Positions 28,082 through 36,425 of a stretch of 64,000 nucleotides of DNA are shown here, one piece after another (positions within the stretch are counted from its first letter, which is position 1; every line of letters starts with the position of its first letter). A program made the translations under genes and the position numbers. The notes below the pieces were generated by a model. That model ran no database searches and was not told the DNA's origin. It saw only the letters and a program-made list of their open reading frames with translations. The stretch comes from Pseudomonas sp. Root71 (GTDB lineage: Bacteria; Pseudomonadota; Gammaproteobacteria; Pseudomonadales; Pseudomonadaceae): NCBI RefSeq assembly GCF_001429045.1, contig NZ_LMHY01000027.1, positions 248,001 through 312,000 on the forward strand. Reading direction: 5' to 3'.

Positions 28082-28109
28082 CCAGCAGAATGCTCGGACA
28101 TTCTGCTGG
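28082..28109 (+). promoter_or_regulatory. Perfect hairpin overlapping the selO ribosome site
   Basis: CCAGCAGAATG (28082-28092) and CATTCTGCTGG (28099-28109) form an 11-bp stem with a 6-base loop, 11 bases after the mscK stop. The GG of the selO Shine-Dalgarno GGAG (28108-28111) sits in the stem, so folding could limit selO translation. No T run follows, so it is a poor terminator. Confidence 0.6.
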
Positions 28110-28118
28110 AGCCGGCCC

Positions 28119-29582
28119 TTGAAAGCCCTCGACGAACTCACTTTCGATAACCGCTTCGACCGCCTGGGCGATGCGTTTTCCGCCCATGTGCTGCCCGAGC
28201 CCATCGATAATCCGCGCCTGGTCGTGGCCAGCCCCGCCGCCATGGCGCTGCTGGACCTCGACCCGGCCGTGGCCGAAACCCCGGAGTTCGCCGAACTGTT
28301 CAGCGGCCACAAGCTCTGGGCCGACGCAATTCCAAGGGCGATGGTCTATTCGGGGCATCAGTTCGGTTCCTACAACCCGCAACTGGGCGACGGTCGTGGC
28401 CTGTTGCTCGGCGAGGTGTACAACGAGGCTGGCGAACACTGGGACCTGCACCTAAAAGGCGCCGGCCAGACGCCGTTCTCACGCATGGGCGATGGCCGGG
28501 CGGTACTGCGTTCGTCGATCCGCGAATTCCTCGCCTCCGAAGCCCTGAACGCGCTGAATATCCCGACCACCCGCGCCCTGTGCGTGATCGGCTCCGACAC
28601 CCCGGTGTGGCGCGAAAAACAGGAGCGCGCGGCCATGGTCCTGCGCCTGGCGCCGAGCCATGTGCGCTTCGGGCACTTCGAATACTTCTACTACACCAAG
28701 CGCCCCGAGCAGCAGAAAGAGCTGGGTGATCACGTGCTGGCCATGCATTTTCCGCAGTGCCTGGAACAACCGGAGCCGTACCTGGCGATGTTCCGCGAAG
28801 TGGTGGAGCGCAATGCCGAACTGATCGCCAAATGGCAGGCGTATGGCTTCTGCCACGGGGTGATGAACACCGACAACATGTCGATCCTGGGCATCACCTT
28901 CGATTTCGGCCCGTTCGCCTTCCTCGACGACTTCGACGCCAACTTCATCTGCAACCACTCCGACGACCAGGGCCGTTACTCCTTCAGCAACCAGGTGCCA
29001 GTTGGCCAGTGGAACCTCAGCGCCCTGGCCCAGGCCCTGACGCCGTTCATCAGCGTCGAAGCCCTGCGCGAAACCCTCGGCCTGTACCTGCCGCTGTTCC
29101 AGGCTCATTACCTGGACCTGATGCGCCGCCGCCTCGGCCTGGCCACCGCGGAGGATGACGACCAGAAATTGCTGGAGAACCTGCTGCAACTCATGCAAAA
29201 CAGCGGCGTCGACTACAGCCTGTTTTTCCGCCGCCTGGGTGATGAAGCACCGGAACAGGCCATCACCCGCTTGCGTGATGACTTCGTCGACCTCAAGGGC
29301 TTTGATGCCTGGGGCGAACTCTACGTCGCCCGGGTGGCACGTGAAGGCACGCTTGATCAACAGCAGCGCCGCCAGCGGATGCACGCGGTCAATCCGCTGT
29401 ACATCCTGCGCAACTACCTGGCGCAGAAGGCCATCGAGGCGGCGCAGAACGGCGACTACTCGGAAGTCCGCCGGCTACACGCCGTGCTGAGCAATCCGTT
29501 CGAGGAACAACCGGGGATGCAAAGCTACGCCGAGCGACCACCGGAATGGGGCAAGCACCTGGAGATCAGTTGTTCGTCGTGA
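28119..29582 (+). CDS. selO: Protein adenylyltransferase SelO (YdiU family)
   Basis: Pseudokinase-fold enzyme that AMPylates Ser/Thr/Tyr of target proteins, linked to oxidative-stress responses. 487 aa, standard length. Conserved blocks include YSGHQFGSYNPQLGDGRG, HLKGAGQTPFSRMGDGRAVL, SIREFLASEAL, and HGVMNTDNMSILGITFDFGP with the DFG-like metal motif. The C-terminus ends ISCSS: a Cys stands where eukaryotic SelO carries selenocysteine. The start is TTG 28119, preceded by GGAG; no better ATG is upstream. It follows mscK by 48 bases and may be in the same transcript. Thioredoxin 2 lies downstream, fitting a redox theme. Confidence 0.95.
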   Translation: MKALDELTFDNRFDRLGDAFSAHVLPEPIDNPRLVVASPAAMALLDLDPAVAETPEFAELFSGHKLWADAIPRAMVYSGHQFGSYNPQLGDGRGLLLGEVYNEAGEHWDLHLKGAGQTPFSRMGDGRAVLRSSIREFLASEALNALNIPTTRALCVIGSDTPVWREKQERAAMVLRLAPSHVRFGHFEYFYYTKRPEQQKELGDHVLAMHFPQCLEQPEPYLAMFREVVERNAELIAKWQAYGFCHGVMNTDNMSILGITFDFGPFAFLDDFDANFICNHSDDQGRYSFSNQVPVGQWNLSALAQALTPFISVEALRETLGLYLPLFQAHYLDLMRRRLGLATAEDDDQKLLENLLQLMQNSGVDYSLFFRRLGDEAPEQAITRLRDDFVDLKGFDAWGELYVARVAREGTLDQQQRRQRMHAVNPLYILRNYLAQKAIEAAQNGDYSEVRRLHAVLSNPFEEQPGMQSYAERPPEWGKHLEISCSS

Positions 29583-29655
29583 GGCACTGCACGATTGAAA
29601 ATCTGCAGTCCTGTCTCCAGATAAGGATCATTCGCTTTCGACTGGACGTTTTGTC

Positions 29656-30090
29656 ATGACCGACCCACTCCTCATCCCCTGCCCCCACTGCAACGGCCTC
29701 AACCGCATTCCCGCCGAGCGCCTGAACGACCACCCGAAGTGCGGGCGCTGCAAGGCTGAAGTCATGCTGAGCAAACCGTTTGAATTGAAACAAAGCGACT
29801 ACGCCAGCCAGATCAAGGGCGATCTGCCGCTGCTGGTGGATGTGTGGGCGGACTGGTGCGGGCCGTGCAAGTCGTTTGCACCGGTGTTCGAGCAGGCGGC
29901 CGGGCAACTGGTGGGCAAGTGCCGACTGGCCAAGCTGGACAGCGAGGCGAACCAGCAGTTGTCGGCGCAATTGGGGATTCGCTCGATTCCGAGCCTGATC
30001 CTGTTCAAGAACGGCCGGGAAGTCGCCCGGCAGAGCGGGGCTTTTCCGTTACCGCAGTTGATGAGCTGGTTGCGTAGCCAGGGGATCTGA
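29656..30090 (+). CDS. trxC: Thioredoxin 2 (zinc-ribbon thioredoxin)
   Basis: Cytoplasmic disulfide reductase of 144 aa. An N-terminal zinc ribbon (CPHC at 9-12, CGRC at 29-32) is followed by a thioredoxin domain with the active site WADWCGPCK and the cis-Pro loop SIPSL. This domain order defines TrxC as opposed to TrxA. It lies 73 bases after selO in the same direction. Confidence 0.96.
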   Translation: MTDPLLIPCPHCNGLNRIPAERLNDHPKCGRCKAEVMLSKPFELKQSDYASQIKGDLPLLVDVWADWCGPCKSFAPVFEQAAGQLVGKCRLAKLDSEANQQLSAQLGIRSIPSLILFKNGREVARQSGAFPLPQLMSWLRSQGI

Positions 30091-30100
30091 GACTGCCCGG

Positions 30101-30178
30101 AAAGATCGCAGCCTGCGGCAGCTCCTACAAGGACATCAGCGCCCAATCTGTAGGAGCTGCCGCAGGCTGCGATCTTTT
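30101..30178. repeat. Inverted repeat doublet, family 2
   Basis: 30101-30128 and 30150-30178 are inverted copies of the AAAGATCGCAGCCTGCGGCA unit, between convergent trxC and the parA-like gene. Confidence 0.9.
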
Positions 30179-30183
30179 GATCT

Positions 30184-30954
30184 TCAGGCGTTTTCCAGCA
30201 GGTTGTGCAACTCGACAAACTGCTGGGTCAGCTTGTGCCGCGGGTCGAGATGGATCAGTGGCGTATTGGCCTGGTGGGATTCGCGCATGCGTACCGAGCT
30301 GGCCAGGTACACCGGCAACACCGGCAGGCCTTCGGCGATCAGCTCATCGAGAATCTGCTGGGGCAGGCTGGCGCGGGCCTGGAACTGGTTGACGACAATG
30401 CCTTCGACTTCCAGGCCTTCGTTATGGTCGTCCTTCAACTCTTCGATTTCCGCCATCAGGCCATACAGTGCCTGGCGTGAAAAGCTGTCGCAATCGAAGG
30501 GAATCAATACACGATCAGCGGCAATCAACGCTGAAACCGCATAGAAGTTCAGCGCGGGCGGGGTGTCGAGGTAAATCCGGTCGTAGTCTTCGCTCAGCTC
30601 TTCAAGCAACTTACGCAGCTTGTTGATCTTGTGCTTGGCTTCAAGTTTTGGCTGCAAGTCCGCCAGTTCGGCGGTGGCGGTAATGACATGGAGGTTATCG
30701 AAGGGGGTTTCGTAGATGTCGACCTGATTCTTTTTGGAGAACGGCCCGGAAGACAGCGTCTGCTTGAAGAAATCGGCGATGCCCATCGGGATATCGCTAC
30801 CGGTGAGCCCCGTCAGGTACTGAGTGGAGTTGGCCTGGGCATCGAGATCCACCAACAAGGTGCGAAAACCCTCGCTGGCACTGACCGCCGCCAGATTGCA
30901 GGCAATGCTGGATTTGCCAACGCCACCTTTCTGATTGAACACCACGCGCCGCAT
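30184..30954 (-). CDS. Orphan ParA/MinD-type ATPase
   Basis: 256 aa ParA-family ATPase with the deviant Walker A KGGVGKSS at residues 9-16, a switch-type DLDAQANSTQYL, and DTPPAL. ATG 30954 has a strong GGAGG site seven bases upstream; an extension to 31005 is unlikely. No parB or partition-site-like repeat is nearby, so it is unlikely to be the chromosomal partition ParA; solitary homologues position other cell components. As I recall P. aeruginosa carries a similar solitary gene near selO. The cargo is unknown. Confidence 0.88.
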   Translation of the reverse strand: MRRVVFNQKGGVGKSSIACNLAAVSASEGFRTLLVDLDAQANSTQYLTGLTGSDIPMGIADFFKQTLSSGPFSKKNQVDIYETPFDNLHVITATAELADLQPKLEAKHKINKLRKLLEELSEDYDRIYLDTPPALNFYAVSALIAADRVLIPFDCDSFSRQALYGLMAEIEELKDDHNEGLEVEGIVVNQFQARASLPQQILDELIAEGLPVLPVYLASSVRMRESHQANTPLIHLDPRHKLTQQFVELHNLLENA

Positions 30955-31310
30955 GTCAAAACCTCCGTGTATCAAAGAATGACCGAGTGTAGTGGTCCCC
31001 GGCATGGCTACGCTACCTCACCAGTGCAAGGACTACACAGTCAGTTGCCTTCTCCTGCTTGAAAGGCCCTGAACAGCCCGGCGATTCGACGCCAGAACTG
31101 ACAGACGGAGTCATAATTCTGTGAATAATTACCAATCGTTCAATTTTTGCGAGCCAGTAGCTTCATCTTGCTGAGCAAAATGTAACCAGCATTTGCTACA
31201 CGTTCCCGGCACCGGGATAATGCGCGCCACTCGGCGCCAAACGCCACGCAGGGTAAGTCCCGGCTTTCGGCCACTCCCCCGCGTCAAGTAAGCCCGTGAG
31301 GGTGGAATGA
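30955..31310. other. Divergent control region between parA-like and ape operon
   Basis: 356 bases with no gene. An AT-richer core at about 31110-31190 is the likely location of the ape operon promoter; I could not identify a convincing -35/-10 pair. The window has no dedicated regulator gene for the ape operon. Confidence 0.5.
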
Positions 31311-32036
31311 ATGTCTGTGATCAACTTCAACATCGCCCAATGGCGCGCCTGGGCCCCTGGGCTTGATAGCGTGTCCGATTGGCAGGCCTGGTGCCGACAA
31401 CCGGTTGTGCTGCCGGACAGCGATGCCGCTCCCGACGTTTCCTTTCTGCCGGCCATGCAGCGTCGGCGGCTCAGCCGTCTGGCGCGCATGGCATTCAGTG
31501 TCGGCTGGCCATTGGCCGAAGGTCGGCAGGATCTGCCATTGGTCTTTGTTTCCCGTCACGGCGAAACGCCCCGCACGATCGAGATCCTCAGCGACCTGGC
31601 CACCGATCAACCGCTGTCGCCAACCCGCTTCAGCTTGTCGGTGCATAACGCGATCATTGGCCTGTGGTCGATCATGCGTGGTGAAACCAGCGAAATGACC
31701 GCCCTGGCCGCCGCAGGCGATGGCCTGGAACATGGCATGCTCGAAGCTGCCGCGCTGCTGGCTGAAGGCGCTGACGCGGTACTGCTGGTAGTCACCGAAG
31801 AGCGGCCGCCCGAGGCTTACTCGACCTGGATCGACGACGTACCGTTCCCTTATGCCGTCGGCCTGCTGATCACGCCCGGCACCGACTGGCGGTTGTCCCT
31901 GAACAGCCCCCCGGATGCGTTGTCCAAATCCCGCTGGCCCCACGCGCTGAATCTGCTGCGTACGCTGCTCGGCCAGCAAACCACCTGCCAACATGCCTGG
32001 AAAAATCGTGTATGGACCTGGCAACGCAACCCGTGA
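31311..32036 (+). CDS. apeC: Chain-length-factor-like ketosynthase partner (ApeC type)
   Basis: 241 aa beta-ketoacyl-synthase-like protein of the chain-length-factor group (Ketoacyl-synt_2). It is about half normal KS length and lacks the catalytic TACSS motif; the corresponding stretch after SVHNAIIGLWS reads TALAAAGDG. In aryl polyene systems ApeC pairs with the active ketosynthase ApeO and sets chain length. ATG 31311 follows a GGTGGAATGA ribosome region. First gene of a 17.7 kb operon in which almost every junction overlaps. Confidence 0.88.
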   Translation: MSVINFNIAQWRAWAPGLDSVSDWQAWCRQPVVLPDSDAAPDVSFLPAMQRRRLSRLARMAFSVGWPLAEGRQDLPLVFVSRHGETPRTIEILSDLATDQPLSPTRFSLSVHNAIIGLWSIMRGETSEMTALAAAGDGLEHGMLEAAALLAEGADAVLLVVTEERPPEAYSTWIDDVPFPYAVGLLITPGTDWRLSLNSPPDALSKSRWPHALNLLRTLLGQQTTCQHAWKNRVWTWQRNP

Positions 32037-32821
32037 CCGAGAAAAACCGCGACGCCTACCACTGGCGCTTACTGGCCACCGCCGCGAGCTTTGCCCTGTT
32101 CGGGTTGGGCGGGCTGTGCCTGCGCCTGGTGATTTTCCCTGTGCTGAACTGCCTGCCGGGCGACGCCCGGACCCATCGGCTGCGGGCCCGGCAAACGGTC
32201 AGCCGCTGTTTCTGGATTTTTGTGCGTTTCATGGCCCGTACCGGGGTACTGACCTATAACATTGAAGGCGCGGAAAAACTCGGTCGTCCCGGGCAAATGA
32301 TCATTGCCAATCACCCATCGCTGATCGACGTGGTCTTTCTGATCGGTCTGGTGCGTCACGCCAACTGCGTGGTCAAGCAAAGCCTCTGGGAAAACCCTTT
32401 CACTCGCGGGCCGCTGCGCTGCACCGAATACATCAGCAACGACGGCAGCATGGACATGCTCGACGCGGCTGCCGACGCGCTGAAAGACGGCCAGACCCTG
32501 ATCATTTTCCCGGAAGGTACGCGCACCCGACCCGGCCAGCCGCCGGCCTTTCATCGGGGCGGCGCGGCAATCGCCCTGCGGGGTGCGAAAATCCTCACCC
32601 CGGTCATTATCAAAGTCAGCCCGACCACATTGACCAAGGCCGAGCCCTGGTATCGCATCCCCAAGCGGCGCGTGCACTTCAGTTTTCGGGTCGAGGCCGA
32701 TATAGACCCACAGACCTTCGCCACGCAGGGGCCGGCTCCGCAGGCCTCGCGCAAGCTCAACGATTATCTACATTCTTACTTTATTAAGGAGCTCGCCGAA
32801 GATGAGCGATCTGCACCGTGA
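32012..32821 (+). CDS. apeD: Lysophospholipid-type acyltransferase (ApeD type)
   Basis: 269 aa PlsC-family acyltransferase. Catalytic NHPSLID (residues 100-106, NHxxxxD) and FPEGTR (166-171) are intact; an N-terminal hydrophobic segment at about 22-45 should anchor it in the inner membrane. Likely acylates the lipid anchor of the aryl polyene. It overlaps apeC by 25 bases and the first ACP gene by 20, so translation is coupled. Confidence 0.9.
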   Translation: MDLATQPVTEKNRDAYHWRLLATAASFALFGLGGLCLRLVIFPVLNCLPGDARTHRLRARQTVSRCFWIFVRFMARTGVLTYNIEGAEKLGRPGQMIIANHPSLIDVVFLIGLVRHANCVVKQSLWENPFTRGPLRCTEYISNDGSMDMLDAAADALKDGQTLIIFPEGTRTRPGQPPAFHRGGAAIALRGAKILTPVIIKVSPTTLTKAEPWYRIPKRRVHFSFRVEADIDPQTFATQGPAPQASRKLNDYLHSYFIKELAEDERSAP

Positions 32822-33062
32822 TATCAAAATGCTTATCATCGACGCCCTTGGCCTGGAAGACATCAGTGCCGACGACATCGGCAATGAGCAGACCCTGTTC
32901 GGCGAAGGCCTGGGCCTGGACTCGGTGGACGCCCTGGAACTGGGCCTGGCCATCCAGAAAAAATACGGCATCAAGATCGACGCCGATGCCAAGGACACGC
33001 GCAATCACTTCAGTAACGTGGCGAGCCTTGCGGCGTTCGTCATTGCAAAACAGGCAGCTTGA
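32802..33062 (+). CDS. apeE: Acyl carrier protein 1 (ApeE type)
   Basis: 86 aa acyl carrier protein; the phosphopantetheine-bearing Ser is residue 41 in GLDSVDALEL. Carries the growing polyene or its starter. A 4'-phosphopantetheinyl transferase must be supplied from elsewhere. It is the first of two ACPs in tandem, as in known ape clusters. Confidence 0.93.
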   Translation: MSDLHRDIKMLIIDALGLEDISADDIGNEQTLFGEGLGLDSVDALELGLAIQKKYGIKIDADAKDTRNHFSNVASLAAFVIAKQAA

Positions 33063-33071
33063 GACCGGACC

Positions 33072-33326
33072 ATGCAAACTCGTGACGACATTTTCAACAC
33101 CCTGCGCGATGCCTTGGTCGAGCTTTTCGAGCTGGACCCTGAGCGTGTGAGCCTGGAATCCAACCTGTATCAGGACCTGGAAATCGACAGCATCGACGCG
33201 GTCGACCTGATTGATCACATCAAACGTCAGACCGGCAAGAAAATCGCCGCCGAAGAATTCAAATCGGTGCGTACCGTCAGTGACGTGGTCGAGGCGGTCT
33301 ACCGTCTGGTTCAACCGGCCGCATGA
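33072..33326 (+). CDS. apeF: Acyl carrier protein 2 (ApeF type)
   Basis: 84 aa acyl carrier protein with the modified Ser at residue 40 in EIDSIDAVDL. Its sequence is clearly different from the first ACP, suggesting separate partners, for example starter loading versus elongation. It lies 9 bases after ACP 1 and overlaps the next gene by 4. Confidence 0.93.
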   Translation: MQTRDDIFNTLRDALVELFELDPERVSLESNLYQDLEIDSIDAVDLIDHIKRQTGKKIAAEEFKSVRTVSDVVEAVYRLVQPAA

Positions 33327-33868
33327 ATCGACTGATTGGCCTCGGCCTGCTGCTGGCGGGCCTTTTGTATCCCTTTGCGGTGTATTTCGGCATGGAGCAT
33401 TTCGCCCCGTGGCAGTTCGGGATGCTGCTGGGCGCACTGTGGCTGGGCCGGGCGCTGACCGGCAAGCGACGGCCTGGCAGCCGGTGGATGGCCACGGTGG
33501 CCATTATGTTCTGCCTGTTGCTGGCACTGTTCGACAGCCCGGCGCTGTTGCGCTGGTATCCGGTGCTGATCAGCAGTTTCATGCTGGCGCTGTTCGGATC
33601 GAGCCTGATATTCGGCCCACCGATCGTTGAACGCCTGGCCCGGGTACGCGAGCCGCATTTGCCCGCCAAGGGTATTCGCTACACCCGTCAGGTAACCATC
33701 GCCTGGAGCGTTTTTTTTCTATGCAACGGTTTGTGTGCCGCCGCCCTGACACTCTGGGCGCCGCTGAGCTGGTGGACGCTGTACACCGGGCTGATTTCCT
33801 ACGGATTGATAGGCCTGATGTTTGCCATTGAATGGCTCATACGACAAAGGGTACGAGGCCGCCCATGA
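33323..33868 (+). CDS. apeG: Integral membrane protein of ape cluster (COG4648/ApeG type)
   Basis: 181 aa with about five to six hydrophobic helices (first at residues 3-22) and short loops. Matches the small membrane protein always found between the ACPs and the AMP ligase in aryl polyene and xanthomonadin-type clusters. Its role is unestablished; a membrane platform for assembly is a guess. ATGA overlaps at both ends. Confidence 0.8.
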   Translation: MNRLIGLGLLLAGLLYPFAVYFGMEHFAPWQFGMLLGALWLGRALTGKRRPGSRWMATVAIMFCLLLALFDSPALLRWYPVLISSFMLALFGSSLIFGPPIVERLARVREPHLPAKGIRYTRQVTIAWSVFFLCNGLCAAALTLWAPLSWWTLYTGLISYGLIGLMFAIEWLIRQRVRGRP

Positions 33869-35544
33869 ATTGGATAAAACTTGAGCACCTGCTGCTCAAG
33901 GCTCAGCCTGAGCGTGCCGTAACGACCGCCCCGGCACTGGATCACGCCCGACTGTGCGAACAGGCACTGCGCCTGGCCGCTGGCCTGCAAGCCCGGGGTG
34001 TGCGGCAGATGGCCGTGCACCTTGAGGATGCCGCCGACCTGGCGATTGCCCTGTTCGGTGCCTGGCGTGCCGGAGTCAGTGTGCTGCTGCCGTCCGACCT
34101 GCAACCCCAGACCCGCCAACGCTGGTCAGGTGAAGTCGATCTGTGGCTGAGCGATCAGCCCGACGATGCGCACCTTGGCGACCTACAACAGCAGCCACTG
34201 AGTGCCGCCGCCCTGGACCTGGATAACTGCCGACTCAGCCTGTGCACCTCCGGCTCGAGTGGCGAACCCAAGCGCATCGAAAAAAACCTGCGCCAACTGG
34301 CCAATGAAGTCGAAGTCCTGGAACAGCTGTGGGGCGCCGACCTGGGCCCGGCATGCATCATTGGCAGCGTCGCCACCCAGCACATCTACGGTCTGCTGTT
34401 CCGGGTGCTGTGGCCGCTATGCGCCGGGCGCCCGTTCGTACGTCGGCAGTTGGCCTTTCCGGAAGACCTGCAACGCGCCAGCCGCGAGCACCCGGCCTTC
34501 GCCTGGGTGGCCAGCCCGGCGCTGCTCAAGCGCATGGGCGACAACCTCGACTGGCCTGCCTTGAGTTCCGTACGCCGGGTGTTTTCCTCCGGCGGCGCAT
34601 TGCCGGTCGAGGCTGCACAGAGCCTGCATGAGCGTCTGGGGCAATGGCCAACGGAGATCTTCGGTAGTTCGGAAACCGGTGGAATCGCCTGGCGTCAGGG
34701 CGCGGAACTCTGGCAGCCCTTTGCCGGTGTCACGCTGACCCAGGACAGTGACGGTGCACTGCTGATCGCTTCGCCGTATTTGCCCCATGGCCATGTCGAA
34801 CACACGGCCGATGCCGTGCGTATCTCTGTCGACGGTCGTTTCGAATTGCTTGGGCGACTGGACCGGATCGTCAAGCTGGAAGAAAAACGCATCTCGCTGC
34901 CGATGCTGGAACAAGCGCTGACGGCCCATGAATGGGTCATCGAAGCGCGGCTCGGTGTCGTTCAGGAAAACCGCGCCTCCCTGGGGGCATTGCTGGTGCT
35001 GAGCGATGCCGGTCTGCATGTGCTGCGCAATCAGGGGCGACGCAGCCTCACCGAGCAATTGCGCCAGCACCTGAGCCAACACTGCGAAGCCCTGGCCCTG
35101 CCAAGACGCTGGCGCCTGCTGCGCCAACTGCCGCTGAACGCTCAGGGCAAACTGCCCCAGGCCGACGTCGACGCCCTGCTGTTGGCGCCGCGCCCCAAGG
35201 CGCCCGAAGTGCTGGAACAAACCGAAAGCGATGGCGAGTGGAGCCTGCAACTGGCGGTGCCACCGGACCTGGCCTATTTCAGCGGACACTTCCCCACGGC
35301 GCCGGTGTTGCCTGGCGTGGTGCAGGTGGACTGGGCGCTGAGCCTGGGCCGGCAATTGATGAACCTGCCGAAAAAATTTGCCGGCATGGAAGTCTTGAAG
35401 TTCCAGCAACTGGTGCGCCCGGGAGATGAAATCCAGCTGCACCTGCGCTTCGACCCGGCCCGCGGCAAATTGTATTTCACCTATCGCGACGAAACCGCCA
35501 CCTGCTCCAGCGGGCGGATCTTGCTGGAGGCGGCGCATGCATAA
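33865..35544 (+). CDS. apeHI: Fused AMP-dependent aryl acid ligase and 3-hydroxyacyl-ACP dehydratase (ApeH-ApeI fusion)
   Basis: 559 aa. Residues 1 to about 445 form an ANL-type adenylation domain with the P-loop LCTSGSSGEPKRIEK (about 127-141) and FGSSETGGIAW; it should activate the aryl starter acid and load an ACP. Residues about 448-559 are a hotdog fold with GHFPTAPVLPGVVQ (His 475), the FabZ/ApeI dehydratase signature. ApeI and ApeP act as a dehydratase heterocomplex in the characterised Xenorhabdus pathway, where they are separate proteins. ATG 33865 (ATGA overlap with apeG) is chosen over ATG 33832. It is the only operon gene followed by a real gap, which holds a REP doublet. Confidence 0.88.
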   Translation: MNWIKLEHLLLKAQPERAVTTAPALDHARLCEQALRLAAGLQARGVRQMAVHLEDAADLAIALFGAWRAGVSVLLPSDLQPQTRQRWSGEVDLWLSDQPDDAHLGDLQQQPLSAAALDLDNCRLSLCTSGSSGEPKRIEKNLRQLANEVEVLEQLWGADLGPACIIGSVATQHIYGLLFRVLWPLCAGRPFVRRQLAFPEDLQRASREHPAFAWVASPALLKRMGDNLDWPALSSVRRVFSSGGALPVEAAQSLHERLGQWPTEIFGSSETGGIAWRQGAELWQPFAGVTLTQDSDGALLIASPYLPHGHVEHTADAVRISVDGRFELLGRLDRIVKLEEKRISLPMLEQALTAHEWVIEARLGVVQENRASLGALLVLSDAGLHVLRNQGRRSLTEQLRQHLSQHCEALALPRRWRLLRQLPLNAQGKLPQADVDALLLAPRPKAPEVLEQTESDGEWSLQLAVPPDLAYFSGHFPTAPVLPGVVQVDWALSLGRQLMNLPKKFAGMEVLKFQQLVRPGDEIQLHLRFDPARGKLYFTYRDETATCSSGRILLEAAHA

Positions 35545-35568
35545 GCCGGGTGAGTGCTGCGCACTCAA

Positions 35569-35656
35569 TCGCGAGCAGGCTCGCTCCCACACTGGATTTG
35601 TGAACGACACAGCCCCCCTGTGGGAGCGGCGGTGCGACGATTCGACTTGCTCGCGA
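35569..35656. repeat. REP doublet, family 1, inside the ape operon
   Basis: TCGCGAGCAGGCTCGCTCCCA (35569 onward) and CTGTGGGAGCGG...CTTGCTCGCGA (35619-35656) form an inverted pair; the second arm is interrupted by a 16-base CGGTGCGACGATTCGA segment. The doublet occupies most of the 146-base gap between the ligase/dehydratase and the glycosyltransferase and could reduce readthrough or stabilise upstream mRNA. Confidence 0.85.
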
Positions 35657-35690
35657 AGCAGGCACCTCGGTCTTTCAGGTGTACACCAAC

Positions 35691-36425
35691 ATGCATAGCC
35701 CCTGCGCCATCGTCCCGGTGTATAACCACGAAACAGCCATTACCACGGTGGTCGATGCGCTGATCGCCAGCCATCTGCCGTGCATCCTGGTGGACGATGC
35801 CAGCAGCCCGCGTTGCGCCCGGGTGCTGGATCGCCTGGCCCAGCGTGAAATGGTTTACCTGATCCGCCTGGCCGAAAACCAGGGCAAGGGTGGCGCGGTC
35901 ATGACCGGTTTGCGCGAAGCTTCGCGCCTGGGTTTCAGCCATGCCTTACAGGTGGACGCCGATGGCCAGCACGATTTGCAGGACGTCCAACGCTTCATCG
36001 AACAGTCACGCCGCTACCCACAAGCGTTGATTTGCGGTTATCCGCAATATGACGCCAGCGTGCCGAAAGGCCGTTTGTATGCACGCTACCTGACTCACGT
36101 CATGGTCTGGATCAACACCCTGTCGTTGCAGATTCGCGACTCCATGTGCGGTTTCCGGGTCTACCCTTTGGCACCGGTCCTGGCGTTGATCGAGTCAGCA
36201 AAAATCGGCAAGCGCATGGACTTCGACTCGGACATCCTGGTGCGCCTGTCCTGGCGCAATCAGCCGATGTTATGGCTGCAAACCAAGGTCCATTACCCGC
36301 TGGACGGCGTTTCGCACTTTCGGATGTTCCACGACAACGTCCTGATTTCCAGCATGCACACGCGGCTGTTCTTCGGCATGTTGCTGCGTGCGCCAGTGAT
36401 CCTCTGGCGACGGTGGCGGGCATGA
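35691..36425 (+). CDS. Family 2 glycosyltransferase (N-terminal half of ApeJ function)
   Basis: 244 aa GT-A fold glycosyltransferase related to dolichol-phosphate-type enzymes. Nucleotide-sugar motifs are VPVYNHE near the N-terminus, LVDDASSP, and the metal-binding DAD at 89-91 (VDADGQHD). Likely transfers a sugar during build-up of the polyene lipid anchor. ATG 35691 is preferred; GTG 35679 is an in-frame alternative. ATGA overlap with the acyltransferase downstream. In the reference ape clusters one protein, ApeJ, carries both functions; here they are split. Confidence 0.88.
   Translation: MHSPCAIVPVYNHETAITTVVDALIASHLPCILVDDASSPRCARVLDRLAQREMVYLIRLAENQGKGGAVMTGLREASRLGFSHALQVDADGQHDLQDVQRFIEQSRRYPQALICGYPQYDASVPKGRLYARYLTHVMVWINTLSLQIRDSMCGFRVYPLAPVLALIESAKIGKRMDFDSDILVRLSWRNQPMLWLQTKVHYPLDGVSHFRMFHDNVLISSMHTRLFFGMLLRAPVILWRRWRA

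Noticed and set aside
26151..28451. A 766-codon minus frame opposite mscK
   Set aside because: Antisense shadow; composition rich in His/Gln/Gly and no domain.
36146..36421. Extended N-terminus for the LpxL-like acyltransferase
   Set aside because: The extension is an out-of-frame reading of the glycosyltransferase gene; the ATGA-coupled start at 36422 is better.
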